From Lachnospiraceae bacterium AC2029 (lineage in GTDB: Bacteria; Bacillota; Clostridia; Lachnospirales; Lachnospiraceae), in assembly GCA_000703065.1 (NCBI GenBank), contig JNLK01000001.1, forward strand, positions 992,001-1,056,000: a stretch of DNA of 64,000 nucleotides, read 5' to 3'. Shown in pieces: positions 17,601 through 24,953 of the stretch. Position 1 is the stretch's first letter; every line of letters starts with the position of its first letter. The notes beneath the pieces are model-generated. The model was not told where the DNA came from. It saw nothing but the letters and a program-made list of their open reading frames with translations, and ran no database searches. The translations under genes and the position numbers were made by a program.

Positions 17601-19339
17601 TCCATGTACTGAACCCCGGCGGAACCGTACCGGTTTACACCCGCGGGCGCAAAAACGTTCATCTCGTCATCTGCCGGACGCATGACACGTACGCCCATCC
17701 GGTTCAACGGATGGTCTCCCACATCTCCTCCCATGGCACGCATGGATTCCGGCTGCTGTGTTACGGAGCCGTCCGGATTCATATATACATACTCACTGGG
17801 AACCCCGTGGATCGTCTTGTGATCATTTGCCAGTTTGATATCGGAAAGCCAGCTGATCTCCACGGAGTGCGGTCTGTCCCTGAAAAAGGAATTTGTGACC
17901 AGATCCTCCAGGCTGATGTCATGAGACTCATCCGGATTTCCCGTTTTATTGTTCATTTCCAGGGAATCCTTATATCTTACGATATCCCCGTTAATACCGG
18001 TGATCGTGATATAATGTCCCGGCATAAAAAAGCTGACCGGAGAACGATCCTCCCTGATCGCATGAAGGATCTGCTTCTTCAGAAGCTGCACCGTATTCTT
18101 CACATACTGATCCGAGGAGTAGCCGTCCCGTTCATTCGCTACGGTAAAGGGCTGGATCTCCAGGGAACGCATCATGGAATTCGGAGCATACTTCAGGACG
18201 GAGTCCGCATTTTCCACAATACTCTTGTAGTCATCCGTTCCATAGTTGTAATCCACATCTCCGTCCCTCAGAACCACCTCGTTCTGCGGGATGTTCGGAC
18301 GATAGAAACGGATATCCTCCTGCGTGATATCGCCCATTCCACGGCTCTTTGCCATGAGTGCACCTGCACAGGACCAGCAGCCGCAGCCGCTGCTCTGATG
18401 TGCGGTCTGATGGATATCCAGCTCAGCCGCATCATCCCGGTCCACCAGAAGATTCGGACGTGTACCTATCTCCTGTCTCGCATCCATCTGCTGCCGTGCA
18501 TTATCCTGGATCTCCTGGACCTTCACAGCGGTCTCCCTGTGCTTCTGAAGCATAAAGCGGTCACGATAAGTCAGCTTCTCCTCAGGATTCTGCTTGTTAT
18601 TGTCCTCCTGAAGATACTGATCGATCGCATTGATATCTCCTGTATGCTTGATCCTGAGATCGATGTTCGAATCGACGGACGGATACTCATACATACGCGG
18701 GTTCGTCTGAACAGCCTGCTGATATTCATTCCTGATCTGTTCCGGAGTGCTGTTGATATACATCTGCAGCGCCATATCCTCCGTGATATTCGGATCGGTG
18801 GTAAACATTCTGGCATATTCATAGAAGCCCGGCCATTTCTGCGGGGCATTTGCATTCGCATACTGACCCGTCCGGATCTCCGCATCCGACTTGAAGGTTG
18901 CCGCCGGCAGCGTAAGGCCGTCATCCGCACGGAAATGCTTCACGATCTCCTTATCGTGATTCAGGATCCTCTCCGCCTCCCGGAAGGGGCTTGCTTCCTT
19001 CCCGTTCTGCAGCTTCTGCGACGGAAAGAGACTCTGCTTCATGGCCGTAAAGGACTGCGAAACATAATCATAGTATCCCTTGAGTTCCTCCACGTCCTGA
19101 CCGCTCAGGATCTTAAACGCACCCTTTTTGTTCTTTGAATACAGCGTATTCACACGGTTCTGAAGGATCGAAACGACCTCCATCGTGCTTTCCGCCTGAT
19201 CAAGAATATCCTTTTCCTTCTTAGCAGCATCTCCCTGCAGATTCGCACTTCTGTTACGTCTTTTCTGAATATACGCCGATATCTGTGCTGTCTGCTTTTG
19301 CAGTTTTGTAAGCGTATCAAGTGCTTTATAACTATTCAT
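14672..19339 (-). CDS. giant cytosolic protein with papain-like Cys-His-Asp region; candidate secretion substrate
   Basis: A 1555-residue protein of unknown function without signal peptide or membrane segments. The start is ATG 19339 behind GGGAGG; the in-frame TTG at 19381 lacks a site. Residues 1-310 are helical. A cysteine-rich segment follows with C319, C321-W322 and C324, then GHYITITG with H442 and RYKD with D458. The Cys-Trp, His, Asp order and spacing match papain-fold proteases, including Trp after the cysteine. A proline/asparagine-rich linker (about 646-686) separates this from some 850 residues of charged, mostly helical sequence. The C-terminus is basic (HKSKRVNKLNL). It is the last gene of a three-gene operon sharing its promoter box with the secretion operon. 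Role as an effector is inference; the protease call is moderate. Confidence 0.72.
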   Translation of the reverse strand: MNSYKALDTLTKLQKQTAQISAYIQKRRNRSANLQGDAAKKEKDILDQAESTMEVVSILQNRVNTLYSKNKKGAFKILSGQDVEELKGYYDYVSQSFTAMKQSLFPSQKLQNGKEASPFREAERILNHDKEIVKHFRADDGLTLPAATFKSDAEIRTGQYANANAPQKWPGFYEYARMFTTDPNITEDMALQMYINSTPEQIRNEYQQAVQTNPRMYEYPSVDSNIDLRIKHTGDINAIDQYLQEDNNKQNPEEKLTYRDRFMLQKHRETAVKVQEIQDNARQQMDARQEIGTRPNLLVDRDDAAELDIHQTAHQSSGCGCWSCAGALMAKSRGMGDITQEDIRFYRPNIPQNEVVLRDGDVDYNYGTDDYKSIVENADSVLKYAPNSMMRSLEIQPFTVANERDGYSSDQYVKNTVQLLKKQILHAIREDRSPVSFFMPGHYITITGINGDIVRYKDSLEMNNKTGNPDESHDISLEDLVTNSFFRDRPHSVEISWLSDIKLANDHKTIHGVPSEYVYMNPDGSVTQQPESMRAMGGDVGDHPLNRMGVRVMRPADDEMNVFAPAGVNRYGSAGVQYMERVYLPKQLDAEYLKTMADNRDAQAEQKLVDADRDLYHIKPGKTDPALAEPAMHQRLLEFEQQRVRPDFQNRNPNQIPNPAPDPNLNPNPGPNPNPRPNPDPGPKSESEKEQGKPGGAETSGEKKGPEQSVGEPPKKEGEKGSEQPEKMVDDTRPKAERRSKDDFDIGGKDHSAEFERTLVKNPEKRMDALRQNLEIKEKELYRQLKSKYKFSGIKETADRLATNLNANKHWYLWGATPEYKLLLGQMDIIQRTSEKAAAADPNHPFTEEDARKMVNAIDRARNAAKTYLSSKQKEMEKDPRRKNDPGNKDVEQARIRTVLDVFENLSEMQMSLRPKSKTAGILQANEDWKADYNEFQDVLVSNAADAAENQKASFKDRIYIPKGARKGLDRLEDLFGMERLSLKEFSDVKALDNIKPISRRPKAIGSGKKTDMISNKDFVALAAAASTTMDCDTESRRDDPAKRFTREEAHAYRRMDILRAAAGVPAKEPDGSKRKAVSVEEVTPGIVKARDIANRALKAYHRGDKKPLAKLIAEGIKNMTSIGHGRESSDLRLYSAEMGHRMWGMLDRDRELMDLALNSGLKPEMLKHLKNQKIEAANAAAADRMAKEGLKAAPDEWGIRTKERNYVELLMKTYLGENGARMREDLKDNAEYTTKRNAILTRDQRESKALKDAYDKEILRIMKPSDAYAGATKVVTESLVMDVEQIDRTKMSRKNYTATVKKMKGDAEKKMNSEILRNAPNIVEAMERQVEFYEAKLLAKHQTAIGEQAKSLGVKVEEMDPKLKMEVAIEQETAIYTSGKAPKDPEQKNKFDRDKAAYRKYQNEKSIVNQYRRAENLYNKRAGNLRDAKNIALNALDEKYLGESAVGKTLSDPGKEREIRGRLRDYIRGNGYINYSPELFIEKIVGVPGKTPPTVRDMELSIELVRFESRPVTEKVKAMDKADAFKKPEITGPRSKDVPAGEEHKSKRVNKLNL

Positions 19340-19381
19340 CCTTTGTTCCTCCCTGACGGTTCTGTCTTCGATTGGAAACAA

Positions 19382-21577
19382 TTACTTCGGCTTCTTTGCG
19401 GCCGTCGCCACCTTCTTGGAATCTGTCTCTTTACTCTTCACGGCTTCTTCGGCCTTCTTTTTCATTTCAGCCAGATACTTTTTCCTCGTGATCCCGTAAC
19501 GCCTGCTTAAATGATTGATACCGACATTCTGGATATCCAGATGCTTCGGCGTATTGATATTATGCTCGACACCTCTGGCGATATTAATGTCCCGTAACAT
19601 GCCTCTTAACCGCACATCCGAGCCCACATCCGTCTCGGAATCTCTGTGAATGAGACTCATGGCATCCAGACAGCTGTTGAAACGGTCCATGTCATTCTGA
19701 ACCCTTTCACTGGCATCCACACCTCCGAATACCTTCATCCTGCCTTTTCCGCGCATATATTTCACTGCGGCATTCTCAATCTCTATATTTGCCTGTATAT
19801 AGTCCTTGTCTTTTGCTTTCTTCGGATCCAGCCTGTACGCCCGGTTCACCGCGTTTACAAATGCCTGGTAATCCGGCGTCACAGCCCTGGGGAATTCCTC
19901 CACGGTCATGTCGATGGATTTCTTCAGCATGCCCATATGGATCTTATAATTTTCTCTGTTGGCAGCAGGGATCCCATACAACTTCCGCTCCTGTTCAACC
20001 GCAAACTCCACTGACTTGGCCGGATCCATCAGCGCCGTCTCCAGGTCCTCCTTGTCCATGGCCCAGATACACAGTGTATCCTTGATCTTATCTGCCATCT
20101 TGTGGATCTTATCCACATTGAAGGATTCCTTGCTGTTCTGTACCACATTTGCAGCCAGAACCCTTGCCAGGCTGTCCTGCATCTTCTCCACGGGTTCATC
20201 TATGACAAAATATCCCGTATGAAGAATACGATAGGATTCAAAGGATTTTGGTAGTTCCTTCTTCACTCTGGGAAGAGTCGCCTTCACCGCCCGGATCTTC
20301 TCCTTCAGGGCTCTTTGTTCCTCCTGACGCTTCACATCCTCTTCGGCGCTTTCCCGAAGCGCATCCATAAGCACCAGCCTGTCTGATTCCGTCTTCGCTG
20401 TGGAATCCTCCGGCAGCTTAATTTCCGGCATGGCAGCCTTCCTCGCGGCAGATCCGTCAAGGACGCTCTCCAATACCTCCTGATTCCTCTCCAGTGCCTG
20501 CTTCTTCGCCTTCCGGAGCTGCTCCTTCGCCTTCTTCTCTTCCAGTTTCTTAAGTGCTTCCGCCTTCTTCTTCATTTCCGCGGCAAGCTTTTCCGCGTCC
20601 TGTATCTTTCTTCTTTCGAGCGCCGCCTCATTTTTCTTCTTCTTCTCGGCAAAATCAACCTGCTTTTTTATCTCGGCCTGTCTCTTCCTGAGTTCCTGCT
20701 TCTCGAGGGCGTCAAGGGAATCCTCAACCTGCCGGACCTCCTCATCACTGACCGTGTGATCTGCGATCTCCGGATCTGCTTCCTTCATCCTCCCCGCCGT
20801 AGCGGATCTTTGTCCCATGGTCATATACTCGATGAAGTGATCCTTCGTTATTTTGCCCTGTGCCTTCTGATTTACCTTCTCATCAGCAGGCCTTGCCGGC
20901 TGTTCCCGGAAGATCACATCCTCCACCTTGCCGGCCTCTGCTGTTTTATTGTCATCGACGCCGTACCGGGCGCCGCGCCGCATCAGGAGCGCAGCAGCTT
21001 CATTGATGGTCTTTCCTCCGAGACCTTCCAGAGCATATCTTCTTCGTACGGCCTTTTCGGAGTCAATAATAACGGTTTTCCCATCCTCCACATCCGCAGG
21101 GAATGAATATGCCTTCTTGATCGTATCATAAAGCCCGGAAAATGCGGTCTTCAGCTTTGCAGCTCCACCGATGCCGTTCCTCCACATGCAGTCGATGATC
21201 GTATTGACCACCTTCAGTTCCTTACAGGCCTTCTTCATGCCTTCCGGATCCGTATAGTCAACCTCCGGCAGTCTGTAGTTCTTCAGGGTATTCATGGCCT
21301 CCGCATAATCCTGGGCAGGCAGTATGGATTGTTTTGCTGCCGTCGGATTTGTACCGGAATTAATAGATTTCTGAAATGCATTCAGTTCCCTATTCGGATT
21401 CTCGCATATTTTCAGTATTTCATCCAGTTTAAACCCGCGGGAGCCGGCCAGCCAGATCATAAAATCCCCTTCGCCGGTAGGATCCAGTCCCTTCCGTAGG
21501 AACTCCGAATCCGTATTCTCGAAGATCTTCCGCCCCATGGAATCCAGCTGTTCATTTGTAAAACTAAAGTTCGGCAT
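19382..21577 (-). CDS. large coiled-coil cytosolic protein; candidate secretion substrate
   Basis: A 731-residue protein that I do not recognise. There is no signal peptide or membrane segment. Residues 270-400 form a long Glu/Lys/Ala coiled coil with many KKK and EEK runs. The rest is charged and mostly helical. The last 30 residues are strongly basic (repeated KKK, ending KKPK). AAAGGGGG precedes ATG 21577, and the gene lies 22 bases behind its upstream neighbour. Its stop codon is 42 bases before the preferred start of the next gene. It shares operon, size class and basic tail with its neighbours, which suggests functional equivalence rather than sequence homology. No enzymatic motif is visible. 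Confidence 0.72.
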   Translation of the reverse strand: MPNFSFTNEQLDSMGRKIFENTDSEFLRKGLDPTGEGDFMIWLAGSRGFKLDEILKICENPNRELNAFQKSINSGTNPTAAKQSILPAQDYAEAMNTLKNYRLPEVDYTDPEGMKKACKELKVVNTIIDCMWRNGIGGAAKLKTAFSGLYDTIKKAYSFPADVEDGKTVIIDSEKAVRRRYALEGLGGKTINEAAALLMRRGARYGVDDNKTAEAGKVEDVIFREQPARPADEKVNQKAQGKITKDHFIEYMTMGQRSATAGRMKEADPEIADHTVSDEEVRQVEDSLDALEKQELRKRQAEIKKQVDFAEKKKKNEAALERRKIQDAEKLAAEMKKKAEALKKLEEKKAKEQLRKAKKQALERNQEVLESVLDGSAARKAAMPEIKLPEDSTAKTESDRLVLMDALRESAEEDVKRQEEQRALKEKIRAVKATLPRVKKELPKSFESYRILHTGYFVIDEPVEKMQDSLARVLAANVVQNSKESFNVDKIHKMADKIKDTLCIWAMDKEDLETALMDPAKSVEFAVEQERKLYGIPAANRENYKIHMGMLKKSIDMTVEEFPRAVTPDYQAFVNAVNRAYRLDPKKAKDKDYIQANIEIENAAVKYMRGKGRMKVFGGVDASERVQNDMDRFNSCLDAMSLIHRDSETDVGSDVRLRGMLRDINIARGVEHNINTPKHLDIQNVGINHLSRRYGITRKKYLAEMKKKAEEAVKSKETDSKKVATAAKKPK

Positions 21578-21599
21578 CTGCCATACCCCCTTTTACGGT

Positions 21600-23276
21600 T
21601 CATTTCTTCTTAGCTTTTGTCAGTTCCTTTATCGTCTTTTTTACGTTCTTCGCTGTTTTTACCCGTTCTGCATAGATCCTCTTTGCGACGCCGCGTTCAA
21701 AGTCACATGCCAGGAACCTGCATACGTTCTCTCTGACCTTCTCTCCTTTTATCATCGGATCCACGATCTTTCGGAACGTCTTACTCTCGGCAAGTTCCTC
21801 CGACATAGTCTCAAACGTCCCCTGATTGATATGGTTTTTGATCTCATCAAAATAAAACCTCGGTTCTCCTTCTTTCCTGCGCATATCATCGGAGATCAGC
21901 TGATGTATTACCAACGCGGCCAGTCGCTCCCGGATCAGCGGAAGCCGGTCTTTTTCGACATTTTCCTGATCATCCAGCTGTCCCAGCAGATCCTGAAGCT
22001 TCTCAACCGCCCAGACCGAGGTATTGGACGTGAGGTCTCCCTTTCCTTCCACGAGAGCCTTCTTACGCTGCTCCAGCTCCACCGGCGTCAGTTCCTTATC
22101 CGCACGCATGCCCCGCTTCGCAGCCATTTGTTCCATCCGCTGCAGCTTGGCCAGAGCCCCCTTATGCAGTCTCACCTCATCACTCTCAACAAGGACCGTG
22201 TCATCATCCTTCGGCAGCTGCCGATAGACGTACCACCGTTCCATCTTCCTTCGGAGCTCATTGTTCTTCTGAAGGACAGAATCCCTTTCCATCTGCCTTT
22301 CAATGGGAGAATACATCATAAGGGATTTCTCATACATCATCATGACCGTGGTATAGTCCTTCGCCCCCGAATCCATATCCATGGCCTGCTTCATCTTCTC
22401 CTCGCCAAAATCCCGGATCTTCTTCAGAAGCGCCTTCTCACGCTCCACCAGTTCGGGAGTAAACCCATTTCCCTTCTCAAAGCTGCTCTCTCCCAGTATA
22501 TACTTTGTCTGCAATTCCCTGGTGATCTTCTTCAGATCATCAACCTCGGCCATCACATCCGTGAAGAACCGGCGGTCCTCATCCCTGATCTCGTCACCCT
22601 CCGGGGAAATGAAATGATCCCTGACATATGCACCGGTGATCGTCTCCACCATCTCGTAACCGTTCTGGCGCTTCAGGAACTTACGGAACTGCTCTTCATT
22701 CTGATCGAAGTCATCTCCAAGCTTCAGGCTGTAAAAAGCAAAGGTCCGGGACATCATCCGTTCGTACTCCGCCCGGAAGTCCTCCTCCTCTCTTTCCAGC
22801 CGGTTCGGGTCTTCCTTCGCCATCTTCTGCAGTTCCTCATCCTTCAGGATGTCATCCACATCCTCCCTCTTGGTGAAACGGAAAATGTCCTCGGCAAAGA
22901 TCGCATCCGCCACGGAATTGAAGAGATCATCAAATGCCGCTGTCTTCTTCTCCTCCCGCTTCAGATATTCGGACTTCATGCGGAGATTCTCATTTACCGC
23001 TCCGACCATCATGACAAGCCCGATGAGCTTGTTGATGGCACGCCGCTCCTCTTCGGTCCTGGCCTTCTGCATCGACACCTGTATCTCTTTCTTTGCCGAC
23101 TCCATCATGCCGATCTGCCGGCTGACCCAGGCCATCTCCTTCTTCGCCCGCTCCGCAGCTTCGTCTTCGGAATGCTCCGCTTCGTACTTAAGCTTTCCCA
23201 GCCGGTCCTGCAGCTGATAGATGGTTCCATCTATGGATTCCAGTATTTTTTTTGCATCTGCTCTTCTACTTCCCAT
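21600..23276 (-). CDS. coiled-coil cytosolic protein; candidate secretion substrate
   Basis: A 558-residue unrecognised protein, first gene of the operon. ATG 23276 has GGAGGG six bases upstream; the in-frame TTG at 23282 would overlap that site. Almost the whole sequence is charged and helical, with coiled-coil character at residues 15-110 and 270-380. It has no export signal. The C-terminus is lysine-rich (TIKELTKAKKK). The promoter carries the same 18-base box as the type IV secretion operon. Homology to the two following proteins is not obvious by eye, although all three share low complexity in charge pattern. Function is unknown; delivery by the secretion system is inference. Confidence 0.72.
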   Translation of the reverse strand: MGSRRADAKKILESIDGTIYQLQDRLGKLKYEAEHSEDEAAERAKKEMAWVSRQIGMMESAKKEIQVSMQKARTEEERRAINKLIGLVMMVGAVNENLRMKSEYLKREEKKTAAFDDLFNSVADAIFAEDIFRFTKREDVDDILKDEELQKMAKEDPNRLEREEEDFRAEYERMMSRTFAFYSLKLGDDFDQNEEQFRKFLKRQNGYEMVETITGAYVRDHFISPEGDEIRDEDRRFFTDVMAEVDDLKKITRELQTKYILGESSFEKGNGFTPELVEREKALLKKIRDFGEEKMKQAMDMDSGAKDYTTVMMMYEKSLMMYSPIERQMERDSVLQKNNELRRKMERWYVYRQLPKDDDTVLVESDEVRLHKGALAKLQRMEQMAAKRGMRADKELTPVELEQRKKALVEGKGDLTSNTSVWAVEKLQDLLGQLDDQENVEKDRLPLIRERLAALVIHQLISDDMRRKEGEPRFYFDEIKNHINQGTFETMSEELAESKTFRKIVDPMIKGEKVRENVCRFLACDFERGVAKRIYAERVKTAKNVKKTIKELTKAKKK

Positions 23277-23313
23277 TATCAACCCTCCAAACCCAGGTTA
23301 ACATGCTAAGTTG

Positions 23314-23347
23314 ATTGTATCATCTTTCAGATAACAAAAGCGCAACA
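23314..23347 (-). promoter_or_regulatory. promoter of the large-protein operon with the same 18-base box
   Basis: On the minus strand TGTTGCGCTTTTGTTATC (23330-23347) is followed after exactly 10 bases by TACAAT (23314-23319), 38 bases before ATG 23276. All 18 bases of the box match the secretion-operon promoter, whereas the flanks differ. This argues for a bound regulator rather than a recent duplication. Confidence 0.78.
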
Positions 23348-23366
23348 AAATAAGATCAGGTCACGC

Positions 23367-23405
23367 AAAAAAAAGAAACGGCAGGGAGGAGGCCACTGCC
23401 GTTTC
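23367..23405 (-). terminator. rho-independent terminator of the beta-helix lipoprotein gene
   Basis: On the minus strand GAAACGGCAG pairs with CTGCCGTTTC around an 11-base loop and is followed by eight T residues. It lies 76 bases behind the stop at 23481 and just upstream of the boxed promoter. Confidence 0.88.
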
Positions 23406-23480
23406 AGGGGGGGTTATAGAGAGATAAAAATGCTGAAGTCTTATAATAATCGAGTGGAGATCCTATGGTGCAGGCTCATG

Positions 23481-24746
23481 TCAGTGACCGAAGCCTCCGC
23501 CGGGATTGCCGCCGCGGCCGCCACCGCCGCCGCCCATCATGCTGCTCGTGATGGTGTTGGTCTCGGTTCCGTTCTCAATGATGGTACCTCCGTTTACGGT
23601 CGCCTGCCCGTCAAAATCAAATGTGAACTGTCCGGTGATGTCAACCGTCCCGCCGTTCATGGTGATATTCCCGTTGGAATCCACCCCGTCCGTGTCGCCT
23701 GCGCCCATCACGATCTTCGTGGTTCCGCCGTTGAATTCCACCTCCGGTGTCACGTTATCCGATTTCTTCGCTGCATTGATCCCGTCATCAGACGCTTCGA
23801 TGTAGATGTTACCGTCATTGATCCGGATCGTCGTGGACTCGATACCCTCGCCTGCGATGACGTTAAAGTTTCCGCCGTCGATGGTCACCTCCACCGTTGC
23901 ATGGATCCCGTCATCGGAGGCATTGATACTGATATTTCCGCCACGGATGTAGATCGTTCCCTTTGAATTATCATCGTCGTCCTCTGCATGGAGTCCGTCC
24001 ACACAGGAACTGATATTGATCGTTCCGTCCGCCACGGAGATCGAATCCTTCGCCTCAAACGCACTGTGAGAGCATTCAATATTATAGGTTCCGCCGGTCA
24101 CCTTCAGATCGTTCTTGCAGCTGACCGCATTATCACTTGAACTGATATTCAGCGTTCCCACGCCGTTCAGAGTAATGTCATCCTTTGCGAAAATGACTGC
24201 GTCCGTGTTCGTATCGCCGTCCGCCTCAAAGGTTCCGGTCACGGAGAGGGAATTCTCCGAATCCGTGGTTGTAATGAATACCTTATCCGCGTTCTTCACA
24301 TAGATACAGGGTCTGGTTTCATTTGTTATGCTGACGCCGTCCAGAACAAGCTGTACCTTATCCTCATCCTGCACGTCCACGGAGATCGTTACATTTGACG
24401 CATTTCCGGAGATCACATAGGTACCGGCCTTCGTGATGCTGATGTCCTGCCCGTCACTGACCGTGATCTTCTCCGCATCCGAGGTATCCGCAGTCTGTGC
24501 CAGATCCCGCTCCGTGAAGAGGTCATCTGCACCGGTCGAAGCAGTCGAAGCTTCTGCTCCTTCCGCCTCTGTCGCCTGACCGCTTTCGACCGTGGTTTCT
24601 TCCGAAGCGTCCGTCTTCCCGGCTTCGGTCGTCACGGCAGTCCCGGAGGATGCTCCTGTTGTTCCTTCTTTTTCTGCCGATCCGCAGGCAACCAGTGTTC
24701 CTGCCAGAACGAATGCTACGATGATAGATGTAAATTTCTTATGCAT
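23481..24746 (-). CDS. Cthe_2159-type beta-helix carbohydrate-binding lipoprotein
   Basis: A 421-residue exported lipoprotein. The signal sequence ends in the lipobox LVAC (Cys near residue 21), followed by a Thr/Glu/Ala/Ser-rich spacer. From about residue 95 the sequence is a regular series of short strands with motifs such as NGVGTLNISSS, GGTYNI and ADGTINIS, typical of the Cthe_2159 family (DUF4353), a calcium-stabilised right-handed beta-helix that binds cellulose-like and acidic polysaccharides. The C-terminus is a Gly-rich tail ending GGGFGH. ATG 24746 has GGAGGGG upstream. It is monocistronic with its own terminator. The C-terminal part of the phosphodiesterase at 31983 belongs to the same family by eye. 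Confidence 0.82.
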   Translation of the reverse strand: MHKKFTSIIVAFVLAGTLVACGSAEKEGTTGASSGTAVTTEAGKTDASEETTVESGQATEAEGAEASTASTGADDLFTERDLAQTADTSDAEKITVSDGQDISITKAGTYVISGNASNVTISVDVQDEDKVQLVLDGVSITNETRPCIYVKNADKVFITTTDSENSLSVTGTFEADGDTNTDAVIFAKDDITLNGVGTLNISSSDNAVSCKNDLKVTGGTYNIECSHSAFEAKDSISVADGTINISSCVDGLHAEDDDDNSKGTIYIRGGNISINASDDGIHATVEVTIDGGNFNVIAGEGIESTTIRINDGNIYIEASDDGINAAKKSDNVTPEVEFNGGTTKIVMGAGDTDGVDSNGNITMNGGTVDITGQFTFDFDGQATVNGGTIIENGTETNTITSSMMGGGGGGRGGNPGGGFGH

Positions 24747-24920
24747 ATGCAGCCCCTCCTTCCTTTGGTTTCCCTGTTGCTTTGTATGTATGCACTATAC
24801 AGAGTCAACCTTAAACCAAACTGAAGAATTAACTGTTTTTTTTGAGCAGCCATGTCTCGGGCTGTGCATGGCTCATTCGACAATCGAGTAGGAGGGGGTG
24901 ATTAACCCCCGTCCTCTCAC

Positions 24921-24952
24921 ACCACCGTGCGTACCGTTCGGTACACGGCGGT
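24921..24952 (-). ncRNA. group II intron domain V
   Basis: On the minus strand ACCGCCGTGTACC, a four-base AACG loop region and GTACGCACGGTGGT form the catalytic domain V hairpin with its internal bulge. Domain VI (about 24885-24915) follows, with a GGGGG/CCCCC stem and a candidate branch-point A. These elements place the ribozyme core just 3' of the maturase gene, as expected. Confidence 0.78.
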
Positions 24953-24953
24953 T

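Noticed and set aside
16910-19138. Plus-strand open frame of 742 codons opposite the giant papain-like protein gene
   Set aside because: Composition is dominated by Ile/Leu/Arg/His typical of antisense frames; the minus-strand gene has operon spacing and a ribosome binding site.
21537-23309. Plus-strand open frame opposite the third coiled-coil gene
   Set aside because: It is the reverse of a Lys/Glu-rich helical protein and lacks its own start signals.
1-23350. Integrative conjugative element
   Set aside because: ATPases would fit, but no relaxase, integrase, excisionase or flanking direct repeats are visible here. It remains open because the left side is cut.
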